Part shown: in pieces, positions 36,928 through 45,561 of the stretch | How the letters are laid out: each line of letters begins with the position of its first letter | Position numbering within the stretch: position 1 is the stretch's first letter | Origin: Flavobacteriales bacterium | Lineage (GTDB): Bacteria; Bacteroidota; Bacteroidia; CAIKAF01 | NCBI GenBank assembly: GCA_025055575.1 | Contig: JANWWP010000017.1 | Coordinates: 19,764 to 83,763, forward strand | Length of the DNA stretch: 64,000 bases | Reading direction: 5' to 3' | The notes under the pieces: model-generated | Told to the model about the DNA's origin: nothing | The model's database searches: none | Seen by the model: the letters and a program-made list of their open reading frames with translations, nothing else | Made by a program: the position numbers and the translations under genes

Positions 36928-37080
36928 AGGAAGCCACGGCATTTTCAAACAGCGCAGAATACAAAAACTCAGGAGCCGAGTTTTAATAAAAAAAGTGAAT
37001 TTTTTAATACCGCCAGAAATTGAATGCGGGTGCAAAGATTGAAAAAGTTTTTTGTGCAACGGCCTATGGACAAGCGTTGG

Positions 37081-37872
37081 TTAGTGAAGTCCTTCAAAAT
37101 ATAACTTTAAATTTTCTTCCATCAAGGCTCTTACTTTCTCTCTCAGGTAAGGGACATCTTCTAAAGTGAGGCCCTGGGTAGAGATGGGATCCAGATAATG
37201 GATGCGCAGGGTGCCCTTACGCAGCAGAGGATTTCTCATGGGCATTAGAAACCTGTTGTCCGGCAAAAGGAAGGGGATCACTGGACACTGCGCCCGGATG
37301 GCCATTTTAAAAGCGCCATCTCGAAACGGCAAAAGCACACTATTGGTGCGGTTGCGCGTGCCTTCCGGAAATATCAAAAAGGGATGGCCCGACCGCAACA
37401 CCTGGGTGCACCTTTCCAGGCTTCTGGCGCGGCTTTCGGCGTCGCTCCGATCTACATATACAGCCACCAAATTAAAATACAGTCTTAAAAAAGGAATTCG
37501 GCTGATTTCTTTTTTGGCCAAACCTTTAAAATTATCCGGAACGGCCAGGCCTGCTGCCAGCACGTCCAGCAAACTGCTATGGTTGCTCACTAATACATAA
37601 GCCGAATATCGGGAAAGAATCTCCCGATTTTTATACACCACTCGAATTCCACAAAGCCTCAGCATGATTTTCAGATATGCCCTTGTGCATCGGACGAAAA
37701 TGACGCTTCCGGAGTCCTTTTTCAGGATGAATAAGAAAAGAACCAGCGGATAATGTAAAACCAGGTACAGACCAAAGAGAAAGTAGGCCCAGACGGTGCG
37801 CAAATAATCCTGAAATTCGGCTTTTTTCGGAGCGTTTAAAGGCTGCTGTGCATTTTTGTCTCCGGGAAACAT
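37081..37872 (-). CDS. 1-acyl-sn-glycerol-3-phosphate acyltransferase (PlsC-like)
   Basis: 263 residues if the ATG at 37872 is used, 240 from a TTG at 37803. One or two N-terminal transmembrane helices (VWAYFLFGLYLVLHYPLVLFLF). Acyltransferase motif I NHSSLLD, motif II region VYVDRSDAESRARSLE, and motif III FPEGTRNR. Transfers an acyl chain to lysophosphatidate in membrane lipid synthesis. Its possible ATG overlaps the gmk ATG head-to-head in CATG at 37870-37873; the TTG start would leave a 67 bp spacer instead. Confidence 0.9.
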   Translation of the reverse strand: MFPGDKNAQQPLNAPKKAEFQDYLRTVWAYFLFGLYLVLHYPLVLFLFILKKDSGSVIFVRCTRAYLKIMLRLCGIRVVYKNREILSRYSAYVLVSNHSSLLDVLAAGLAVPDNFKGLAKKEISRIPFLRLYFNLVAVYVDRSDAESRARSLERCTQVLRSGHPFLIFPEGTRNRTNSVLLPFRDGAFKMAIRAQCPVIPFLLPDNRFLMPMRNPLLRKGTLRIHYLDPISTQGLTLEDVPYLREKVRALMEENLKLYFEGLH

Positions 37873-38494
37873 GCATTCAGAGTCATCCAAAGGTAAACTG
37901 TTTATTTTTTCAGCGCCATCAGGATCTGGGAAAACGAGCATTGTGAAAGGCCTTCTGCAAAAAGATCCAAACCTGGCCTTCAGTGTTTCCTGCACCACGC
38001 GTTCGCCCCGGCCCCATGAAATCGAGGGAGTGGATTATTATTTTATCACCCGGGAGGCTTTTCAAAAGCTGATACAAGAAGGTGCCTTTGCCGAATGGGA
38101 AATGGTGTACAATGACGTATTCTATGGTACATTAAAATCGGAAGTAGAGCGTCTCCGGGAATCGGGTCGGGATGTTTTGTTTGATGTGGATGTGGTGGGG
38201 GGCTTTCACCTAAAAAAAATTTACGGTGACGACGCCCTGTCATTTTTTGTAAAACCTCCTTCCCTCCAAGTTCTGGAACAACGTCTCCGGGCCAGGGAAA
38301 CCGAGTCTGAAGCCATGGTTCAGCAACGCCTTAAGAAAGCCGTTCAAGAACTGACCTATGAACCTTTTTTCGATGTCGTCATTTTAAATGATGATTTATC
38401 CAAAGCCATCGAGCAATCTTACCATGCCATTTTGAAGTTCAAAAACAAAGACAATGCAGGAATCTCAAAGCCCACCTCCGGTGATAAGCACTGA
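37871..38494 (+). CDS. gmk: Guanylate kinase
   Basis: 207 residues. Phosphorylates GMP to GDP. P-loop SAPSGSGKTSIV, GMP-binding segment TTRSPRPHEIEGVDYYFI, and DVDVVGGFHLKK. Only a few codons precede the first strand, which supports the ATG at 37871. It overlaps the next gene (mrp) by 41 bp on the same strand. Confidence 0.95.
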   Translation: MHSESSKGKLFIFSAPSGSGKTSIVKGLLQKDPNLAFSVSCTTRSPRPHEIEGVDYYFITREAFQKLIQEGAFAEWEMVYNDVFYGTLKSEVERLRESGRDVLFDVDVVGGFHLKKIYGDDALSFFVKPPSLQVLEQRLRARETESEAMVQQRLKKAVQELTYEPFFDVVILNDDLSKAIEQSYHAILKFKNKDNAGISKPTSGDKH

Positions 38495-39563
38495 GGAACT
38501 GGAACAGGCGCTTCAAATGGTGCCCAATCCGGCCGGCGAAGGCAACCTTCTGAGTGCTGGTAAAGTGCGGTATTTCGAAATTTTAGGCCAACAGATCCGG
38601 GTGGAAGTAGAGGGTCATAACGCCGCGCTGCATGCCCGTCAAAAGCTGGCCCAACAAGTGAAGGAGGCCGTGCGCGCGGTGGCTGGAGAACGCCCTCATC
38701 AGACCGAAGTGGTGGTGCACGTAGCGCCCTCCCCCAGCCTCACCAAAAAGGAACCCTTGCTCCCGGAAGTCCAGCACGTGGTGGCGGTGGCATCGGGCAA
38801 GGGCGGCGTGGGCAAAAGCACGGTAGCCGCCAACCTGGCTGTGGCCCTGCATCAGCAGGGCTTCCGTGTGGGACTTGTGGACGGGGATATCTATGGGCCC
38901 TCCGTGCCCACCATGTTTGATGTAGAAAACCGCAGGCCGGAAGTACGACGCATCGGTGAAAAACCTTACATCATGCCGGTGGAAAATCACGGCGTTCGCA
39001 TGTTGTCCATTGGTTTTTTTGCCGGGGTCAATCAAGCCGTGGCCTGGCGTGGCCCCATGGCCTCCAAAGCTCTTCGGCAGATGTTCGCCGACGCCTGGTG
39101 GGGGCCCTTGGATTATCTTTTGGTGGACTTACCACCTGGAACCGGCGACATCCATCTGACGTTGGTGCAAATGCTGCCGCTTTCCGGCGCCATCGTCGTC
39201 ACAACGCCCCAAAAAGTGGCTTTGGCAGATGCCCGAAAGGCCATAGCCATGTTCCGAATGCCGGCTATTCAGGTGCCGGTTTTGGGTCTTGTGGAGAACA
39301 TGGCCTGGTTCAGCCCGCCCCTGCATCCTGAAGAGAAGTACTACATTTTTGGAAAAGAAGGCGGCCGCCGTTTGGCCGAAGAAATGGGAGTGCCTTTTCT
39401 TGGAAGCCTGCCTTTAGATGAAGAAATTTGCCTTCACGCCGACAGCGGAACGCCCATAGCCCTCGAAAAAGATAAGCCCATCGCAAAGGCCTATCGGGTT
39501 CTGGCCCAAAACTTCTTGAAATCCCTTCAGCTTAAAGATACTGAAAAAAAACAAGTTGTCTAA
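38454..39563 (+). CDS. mrp: Mrp/ApbC-family iron-sulfur cluster carrier ATPase
   Basis: 369 residues. An N-terminal MIP18/DUF59-like domain (1-95) is followed by a MinD-like NTPase with deviant Walker A GKGGVGKS at about 115-122, the DGDIYGPSVPTM switch region and VDLPPGTGDIHL. These proteins bind and hand over Fe-S clusters; the CxxC usual in bridging sites is not obvious here. The ATG at 38454 is within gmk, giving a 41 bp overlap. Located 116 bp before sdhCAB, which needs Fe-S clusters, although a terminator or promoter may separate them. Confidence 0.92.
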   Translation: MQESQSPPPVISTEELEQALQMVPNPAGEGNLLSAGKVRYFEILGQQIRVEVEGHNAALHARQKLAQQVKEAVRAVAGERPHQTEVVVHVAPSPSLTKKEPLLPEVQHVVAVASGKGGVGKSTVAANLAVALHQQGFRVGLVDGDIYGPSVPTMFDVENRRPEVRRIGEKPYIMPVENHGVRMLSIGFFAGVNQAVAWRGPMASKALRQMFADAWWGPLDYLLVDLPPGTGDIHLTLVQMLPLSGAIVVTTPQKVALADARKAIAMFRMPAIQVPVLGLVENMAWFSPPLHPEEKYYIFGKEGGRRLAEEMGVPFLGSLPLDEEICLHADSGTPIALEKDKPIAKAYRVLAQNFLKSLQLKDTEKKQVV

Positions 39564-39643
39564 TCCCCCACCTGCCATCGAAACTGAAAATTCGCCAGAA
39601 AGCCTGGTATTTTTCCACTCCATTTTATTCTTTTTACAAAACC

Positions 39644-39651
39644 TAATTTTG
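39644..39651 (+). promoter_or_regulatory. Candidate -7 element of sdhCAB
   Basis: TAATTTTG, exact to TAnnTTTG, 28 bp before the sdhC ATG. Upstream T-rich sequence gives only a weak -33 element. Confidence 0.42.
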
Positions 39652-39679
39652 CTCCCACTGTTTTAAAAGCAAAGCCAAT

Positions 39680-40468
39680 ATGGAAAAAAGAGCCCATTAT
39701 GGTCTAATTCGTTCGCTTGTTGGGAAAAAAATATTTATGGCCCTCACAGGGCTTTTTTTATGCTTGTTTTTGGTGGCCCATCTTTCTGGCAACTTACAGT
39801 TGCTTATTCCAGGTTACAAAGGACGTCTTCAATTTAACAACTATGCTGTTTTTATGACCACTTTTCCTCTGGTGAAAATGGTGTCCTATGTATTGTATGT
39901 CAGTATTGTTATCCACGTTTTGGACGCCTTGGTGCTCACTTGGCGCAACCGCAAGGCCCGGAAAGTGGATTATGCCGTTAAGAGCGGTTACGGCAGCAGC
40001 CTGGCCTCGCGCAATATGGGTGTTTTAGGCACCCTGATTCTGGTATTCCTTGTGGTGCATCTGGCCAATTTCTGGTATGTATATAAGTTTGGCCAAACGC
40101 CATACATGACCACGCCGGAGGGACACTACATCACAGCCAAAGGAGAAGTGCTGCCTGACGCTGAGCTGCGCGACGGTCATTTGTTTGCCGGTGGATTGGA
40201 TAAAGGACCGGCCATGAAAGATTTGTATGAAGTGGTGCGGCAGGCTTTCAGCGAATTTTGGATTGTGGCTTTGTATGTCCTCAGCATGGTTCCGCTAGGG
40301 TTTCATTTGGTGCATGGTTTTCAAAGCGGTTTTCAGACTCTGGGATTGCGAAGTGGCCGCTGGGCAGGCCTTCTCCAAAAAACTTCGCTAGCCTTTGGCA
40401 TAATAATCCCGGCCTTGTTTGCCGTGATCCCGCTCCTACTTTTCTTTTTACCCGAGAAATTTAATTAA
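39680..40468 (+). CDS. sdhC: Succinate dehydrogenase / fumarate reductase cytochrome b subunit
   Basis: 262 residues with five transmembrane helices, the single-subunit di-haem (type B) anchor found in Bacteroidota. Conserved His residues sit in VAHLSGNLQ, VIHVLDALV, VVHLANFWY and HLVHGF. It passes electrons between menaquinone and the SdhB clusters. First gene of sdhCAB. Confidence 0.95.
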   Translation: MEKRAHYGLIRSLVGKKIFMALTGLFLCLFLVAHLSGNLQLLIPGYKGRLQFNNYAVFMTTFPLVKMVSYVLYVSIVIHVLDALVLTWRNRKARKVDYAVKSGYGSSLASRNMGVLGTLILVFLVVHLANFWYVYKFGQTPYMTTPEGHYITAKGEVLPDAELRDGHLFAGGLDKGPAMKDLYEVVRQAFSEFWIVALYVLSMVPLGFHLVHGFQSGFQTLGLRSGRWAGLLQKTSLAFGIIIPALFAVIPLLLFFLPEKFN

Positions 40469-40489
40469 AACCGTGAAAACATTTTTCTG

Positions 40490-42436
40490 ATGGACACATC
40501 GTATTATAAAGTTTCCGAAAAAAAACTCGATGGAAAATGCCCCACCGGGCCCATTGAAAACCGATGGAAACAGCATAAGGCCTCGATTCGTCTTGTGAGC
40601 CCTGCCAACAAGCGCCGGCTGGATGTCATTGTTGTAGGCACCGGACTCGCGGGCTCCTCGGCAGCCGCTTCCCTTGCCGAATTGGGATATAATGTAAAGG
40701 CTTTTTGTTATCAGGACAGCCCCCGGAGGGCCCACAGCATCGCAGCCCAAGGCGGCATCAATGCGGCCAAAAACTACATGAACGATGGAGACAGTGTGTA
40801 TAGGTTGTTTTATGATACCGTCAAAGGCGGGGATTACAGAGCCCGGGAAAGCAATGTGTATAGGCTGGCTGAGGTTTCGGCCAACATTATTGACCAATGC
40901 GTAGCCCAAGGGGTGCCTTTTGCTAGAGAATACGGTGGATACCTGGATAATCGTTCGTTTGGAGGCGTGCAGGTATCGCGCACCTTTTACGCCAAAGGCC
41001 AGACGGGCCAACAGCTGCTTCTGGGCGCCTATCAGGCCCTCCAAAGGCAAGTGGCCCGCGGCCAGGTGAAAATGTATGCCTCCCACGAAATGTTGGACCT
41101 GGTGGTAGTGGATGGTAAAGCCCGCGGAATTATTGCGCGCAATTTGATAACCGGTGAAATTGAGCGCCATGGCGCCCATGCTGTGGTGCTTTGCACAGGG
41201 GGTTACGGGAACGTATTTTTTCTTTCCACCAACGCCAAAAATTGTAATGTCACGGCCGCATGGAGAGCCCACCGGCGGGGGGCATTTTTTGGCAATCCCT
41301 GCTTCACACAAATCCACCCCACTTGTATTCCCGTCAGTGGCGACCATCAAAGCAAACTCACCCTGATGTCCGAATCTCTCCGGAACGACGGCCGTATATG
41401 GGTACCCAAAAAGAAGGACGATCCGCGAAAGCCCACCGATATTCCTGAAGACGAAAGAGATTATTATCTGGAACGCCGGTATCCGGCTTTTGGCAACCTG
41501 GTGCCACGGGATGTGGCTTCGCGTGCAGCCAAAGAGCGCTGCGACGCCGGCTATGGCGTGGGGCCTAGCAAAATGGCTGTATATCTCGATTTTGCGGACG
41601 CCATCAAGCGCATGGGAAGACAGGCTGTGGAAGCCAAATACGGTAACCTTTTTGAAATTTATCAGCTCATCACGGATGAAAACCCTTACGAGACCCCGAT
41701 GCGCATCTACCCGGCGGTGCATTACACCATGGGTGGACTTTGGGTGGACTACAACCTGATGAGCACCATTCCCGGCCTATACGTCTGCGGAGAAGCCAAC
41801 TTCAGCGACCATGGCGCCAACAGGCTGGGCGCGTCGGCCCTGATGCAAGGCCTTGCAGATGGATATTTTGTGCTGCCCTACACCATCGGCGATTATCTGG
41901 CAGACGATATCCGTACCCCCAAAATAGATGTGCGCCACGAAGCTTTTGACGAAGCCGAAAAATCCGTGCAGGAGCGTATCGAAAGGTTGCTCTCAGTCCG
42001 GGGCAAGACCCCTGTGGATGTGCTGCACCGCAAGCTGGGTCTCACTATGTGGGACTTTTGCGGCATGAGCCGGAACGAAAAAGGACTTCAGAAAGCTTTG
42101 GGCATCATTGACGAACTGGAAGCGGAGTTTTGGAAAGATGTGGCCGTTCCGGGGACATCCAAGGAATGGAACAAAGAATTGGAAAAGGCTGGACGCGTTG
42201 CAGACTTTTTCGAGCTGGCCCGCCTCATGTGCATCGATGCGCTGCATCGGGAAGAGTCCTGCGGCGGCCATTTCCGGGAAGAATATCAAACCGAGGACGG
42301 CGAAGCGCTCCGGCGGGATGATGTTTACAGCTACGTGGCCGCCTGGGAATACACCGGGCAGGGCAAACCGCCTGTATTACACAAGGAGGAACTTCAATTT
42401 GAATATTGCAAACCCACCATGCGCAGTTATAAATAA
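40490..42436 (+). CDS. sdhA: Succinate dehydrogenase / fumarate reductase flavoprotein subunit
   Basis: 648 residues. The FAD-binding dinucleotide motif is [19 protein letters not shown]; the covalent FAD site is the His in [17 protein letters not shown]. Substrate-site residues lie in the HPT ([14 protein letters not shown]), the SRAAKERC region and [11 protein letters not shown]. The C-terminal segment [13 protein letters not shown] is typical. Lies 21 bp after sdhC. Confidence 0.97.
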   Translation: MDTSYYKVSEKKLDGKCPTGPIENRWKQHKASIRLVSPANKRRLDVIVVGTGLAGSSAAASLAELGYNVKAFCYQDSPRRAHSIAAQGGINAAKNYMNDGDSVYRLFYDTVKGGDYRARESNVYRLAEVSANIIDQCVAQGVPFAREYGGYLDNRSFGGVQVSRTFYAKGQTGQQLLLGAYQALQRQVARGQVKMYASHEMLDLVVVDGKARGIIARNLITGEIERHGAHAVVLCTGGYGNVFFLSTNAKNCNVTAAWRAHRRGAFFGNPCFTQIHPTCIPVSGDHQSKLTLMSESLRNDGRIWVPKKKDDPRKPTDIPEDERDYYLERRYPAFGNLVPRDVASRAAKERCDAGYGVGPSKMAVYLDFADAIKRMGRQAVEAKYGNLFEIYQLITDENPYETPMRIYPAVHYTMGGLWVDYNLMSTIPGLYVCGEANFSDHGANRLGASALMQGLADGYFVLPYTIGDYLADDIRTPKIDVRHEAFDEAEKSVQERIERLLSVRGKTPVDVLHRKLGLTMWDFCGMSRNEKGLQKALGIIDELEAEFWKDVAVPGTSKEWNKELEKAGRVADFFELARLMCIDALHREESCGGHFREEYQTEDGEALRRDDVYSYVAAWEYTGQGKPPVLHKEELQFEYCKPTMRSYK

Positions 42437-42447
42437 TACAATTGGCC

Positions 42448-43191
42448 ATGAAAGTATTTTTGAAAGTCTGGCGACAAAAAAATTCTGAGGATAGCGGTCG
42501 CTTCGTAGACTACACTGTGGAGGATATCTCCCCGGATATGTCGTTCCTTGAAATGCTGGATGTTTTGAACAACCGGCTCATTCGGGAAGGACAGGAACCT
42601 ATTGCATTCGATCACGATTGCCGTGAAGGCATCTGCGGCACCTGTGGTCTGGTGATTAATGGCCGGCCCCACGGACCCGTGCACCGTGCCACGACGTGCC
42701 AAGTGCACATGCGGCATTTCCGGGATGGGGAAACCATCGTGGTGGAACCTTGGCGCGCCAACGCATTTCCGGTCATTAAAGACCTTGTGGTGGACCGCAG
42801 TGCCTTTGATCGAATTATTCAAGCCGGAGGATATGTCTCTGTGAACACAGGACAGGCCCCAGACGGCAACGCTATCCCCATCCAGAAAGAGGAAGCCTCC
42901 AAAGCCTTCGATGCCGCCACATGCATTGGTTGTGGCGCTTGCGTAGCGGCCTGCAAAAACGCTTCGGCCATGCTGTTTGTCTCGGCCAAAGTGGCCCACC
43001 TCGCTCATTTGCCCCAAGGCCGGATAGAAGCTAAGGAACGCGTTATCAACATGCTCAGTCAGATGGAAGAGGAAGGTTTTGGCGGATGCACCAACACCGG
43101 CGCCTGCGAAGCGGAATGTCCAAAAGGTATTTCTCTCGAAAACATCGCCCTCCTCAACCGCGAATTCCTAAAAGCTTGTCTTACATCGTAA
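42448..43191 (+). CDS. sdhB: Succinate dehydrogenase / fumarate reductase iron-sulfur subunit
   Basis: 247 residues from the ATG at 42448. A plant-type [2Fe-2S] site uses Cys58, Cys63, Cys66 and Cys84. The C-terminal domain has [11 protein letters not shown] (159-169) and [11 protein letters not shown] (214-224) for the 4Fe-4S and 3Fe-4S clusters. It completes the sdhCAB operon. A 7 bp stem (GTCTTAC/GTAAGAC) covers its stop codon. Confidence 0.96.
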   Translation: MKVFLKVWRQKNSEDSGRFVDYTVEDISPDMSFLEMLDVLNNRLIREGQEPIAFDHDCREGICGTCGLVINGRPHGPVHRATTCQVHMRHFRDGETIVVEPWRANAFPVIKDLVVDRSAFDRIIQAGGYVSVNTGQAPDGNAIPIQKEEASKAFDAATCIGCGACVAACKNASAMLFVSAKVAHLAHLPQGRIEAKERVINMLSQMEEEGFGGCTNTGACEAECPKGISLENIALLNREFLKACLTS

Positions 43192-43403
43192 GACATCATT
43201 GGAAATTTTAATTTTTTTCCAGAAAATACAAAGCCCTGGCAGGCCCTTCTGGATTTAAATTTTTTCCAATACATTAATTAATTTTATTACTTTTACAGAA
43301 ATTTTCATTTTCTGCCAGATTTGTGGCTTGGTGTAGGATTTTCTCTTTTCTAACCGAAGCGTGGAAGTTTCACCCTCCGCGGTTTGCAGATTTCAGAAAT
43401 AGA

Positions 43404-44495
43404 ATGATGGTTTGTGCTACGGCGTTTTGGCCCGCTATCCTTTTCAGTAATATGGCGTCACCTCTTAGGCCGGGTGGCCTGTCCGGTCATCCGCTTACCA
43501 GCCGCGACATCCGAATAACCCACCAAATTCTTCGCATTTTTCCGGCCAAGGATTTCCGAACGGCGCAGTTTGTTGTTGAATACAGGATATCTTCAAACCG
43601 ATCCGGTCGTCAAATTCCCATGCTTTTTTATGCGCTCCACCTGCGCGACAGCTTCAAGGTTTCTTTAGACGGACGACCGGTATCACTGTGGGTTGATCCC
43701 CGCTCAGCGCAACCTGAATTTCTTCTAGATAAATACTCTGGCGCAGACGATTCGGAAGAAATTACCATCCGCTGGCGGGAGGATGTTCAACGCACCTTCA
43801 AAATTTCGGATTTGCGATATTTTGAAATGGATTTGGAAGAAGGTCCCCATGAACTCCGAGTCGAATATGTATCCGATGTGTGGGAGAATGTTTCCGATCC
43901 GGTGAAACGCTACAGTTTTCATTACGCCTTAGAACCCGCCCGCTACTGGGCCTCCTTCGGTACGATGGAAGTGCATGTTGAGACCGTGGAACTTCCGGAA
44001 GGCATTTCCAGCAACCTGGGGGCGCCCCACGCGACGCCTGCACCAGGGCATCTTGTGTGGTATTTTAATCATTTGCCGGCCGATTCTTTCGAGTTGTCCT
44101 GGGAGCCTCAGGTGTCTTCTTTAGCGCGCTGGGTAATGCGGATATCGCCGGCCGGAATGGCCGGGGCTGGAGGATGCCTACTGGCGATTCTACACTTCTT
44201 GGGGATGATCGCCTACCGAAAAAAAACTCCACACCACTGGTTCTCTCCTGTGGCTTTCTGGGGCGTTCTCATCATACCATTCCTGGTTTTGATACTGTAT
44301 GTCCTGGCTTATTTCTTTCAAGACGTCGTCATCGGTGCGCACGCATCCAGACATCATGGATATCCTTATCTGGCTTTGCTCATGTATCCCATCTTCGTCC
44401 TGCTGTATGCCATACCCACCGGCATATGGGATTTCTTTTTCCGGAAAAAATTTCTGACCCGCACGTATTCTGAAAAATTTAAAAAGGAGTCCTAA
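43404..44495 (+). CDS. Exported protein with C-terminal membrane segments, unknown function
   Basis: 363 residues from the ATG at 43404, giving an N-terminal signal (MMVCATAFWPAILFSNMASP); an open frame from a GTG at 43323 is less likely. Residues about 30-250 form a soluble, beta-rich domain with many acidic and aromatic residues. Three transmembrane helices follow (about 255-345), then a basic tail. The layout (periplasmic domain followed by membrane helices) resembles proteins of the DUF2207 kind, but I cannot assign a family. Monocistronic between sdhB and a convergent methyltransferase gene. Confidence 0.68.
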   Translation: MMVCATAFWPAILFSNMASPLRPGGLSGHPLTSRDIRITHQILRIFPAKDFRTAQFVVEYRISSNRSGRQIPMLFYALHLRDSFKVSLDGRPVSLWVDPRSAQPEFLLDKYSGADDSEEITIRWREDVQRTFKISDLRYFEMDLEEGPHELRVEYVSDVWENVSDPVKRYSFHYALEPARYWASFGTMEVHVETVELPEGISSNLGAPHATPAPGHLVWYFNHLPADSFELSWEPQVSSLARWVMRISPAGMAGAGGCLLAILHFLGMIAYRKKTPHHWFSPVAFWGVLIIPFLVLILYVLAYFFQDVVIGAHASRHHGYPYLALLMYPIFVLLYAIPTGIWDFFFRKKFLTRTYSEKFKKES

Positions 44496-44613
44496 ATGAG
44501 AACTTCGCTACGGATAAGCCTTCGCTTCGTTTCCATTCAATTCATCAATAAAAAAATGGCTTGTTTGCAAAAAAATTTCAATTCAAACACACTTTTGGGG
44601 ATGCCACCGCTTT

Positions 44614-45561
44614 CTAGCGGCGTCGTGCCACGACCATCATTTCTTCTCCAATTTTTAAAAACGATAAAAAGTTGTAAATACCATTGTGGAGAAAAATCAG
44701 AAATTTTATTTGCCAGGAAGGCCTTTGGGTTATTTTGTTAAAAAAAGCTTGTCGTGCCGTATTATCCACCGGGCTTAAATTTTGCCGTTTAAAGTACGCT
44801 TTAAATTTTTTGATGGCCGGATAAATGGTGTACATTAATAAAAGTTTAAGTTCCAGCGACGAACGAACTTTTAAAACTTCATACCCATTGTTTTCGAGAA
44901 GCTTTTTAAGCGTTTGGGGGGAAAAATAATTGACATGGTCCAAGCCTAGCATCTTCCAATTTTTTCCCATACATCGCGCCACACAGCTATCAATCTGAGG
45001 CACCTGAAGCACCAGTACCGAGCCCGGATTCTGCAGCCTTGCACATTGGCGCACAAAACCTCCTGGATCGTCAATATGCTCCAAGACATCCCACATAGTA
45101 ATGACATCAAATTTTTCTTCTGCACTGAACTCAAAAAAATCCTTTTGGAGTACAGGAAGCCCCAAATCTTTTACGGAGTATTGATATGGCGCTGAATCCA
45201 ATTCTACTCCCAACACGTCATATCCCATATTTCGTGCGGCCAAGAGAAAATGGCCCCAGCCTGAACCCACATCCAATAAACGCCCCTTGGCTTTAAATTT
45301 TTTTATACAACGCAAACGCAGTTTGTGCCGCTCCAGCTTCAGGGCATTGTTGCCTTTTCGAACTTCCCGGGCTGTAGCTTCAGTTTTATAGGCGGTATAA
45401 CTTAAATTACGACGCCAGGCCGACGGAACAAAAACAAACCCACAACGACGGCATTGGACTATTTCACAGTTTTCAAGCTTATATTTTAAATTGAAATCCT
45501 TCTCTGAAGCGGTTCCGCAAATTTTACAGGGCCGCTTTTCCAGGGTTTCAGGAAACCTCAT
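44614..45561 (-). CDS. Class I SAM methyltransferase with N-terminal zinc-ribbon
   Basis: 315 residues. Cys pairs in CKICG and CRRCG at the N-terminus form a probable zinc ribbon. The methyltransferase core has RLLDVGSGWGHFLLAA (motif I) and FDVITMWDVLEHIDDP (motif II/III), typical of the Methyltransf_23 group found in polysaccharide clusters. Its ATG overlaps the stop of the upstream glycosyltransferase gene (TGATG), so the two are coupled; methylation of a glycan or polyprenyl-linked sugar is inferred. Confidence 0.84.
   Translation of the reverse strand: MRFPETLEKRPCKICGTASEKDFNLKYKLENCEIVQCRRCGFVFVPSAWRRNLSYTAYKTEATAREVRKGNNALKLERHKLRLRCIKKFKAKGRLLDVGSGWGHFLLAARNMGYDVLGVELDSAPYQYSVKDLGLPVLQKDFFEFSAEEKFDVITMWDVLEHIDDPGGFVRQCARLQNPGSVLVLQVPQIDSCVARCMGKNWKMLGLDHVNYFSPQTLKKLLENNGYEVLKVRSSLELKLLLMYTIYPAIKKFKAYFKRQNLSPVDNTARQAFFNKITQRPSWQIKFLIFLHNGIYNFLSFLKIGEEMMVVARRR

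Noticed and set aside
40448-41722. 424-codon open frame on the minus strand opposite sdhA
   Set aside because: It lies entirely opposite a strongly conserved gene (sdhA) and has no recognisable domains; long antisense open frames are expected with this codon usage.
44496-44741. 81-codon frame after the exported unknown protein
   Set aside because: It runs into the 3' end of the convergent methyltransferase gene and its sequence is low-complexity; no evidence of coding.
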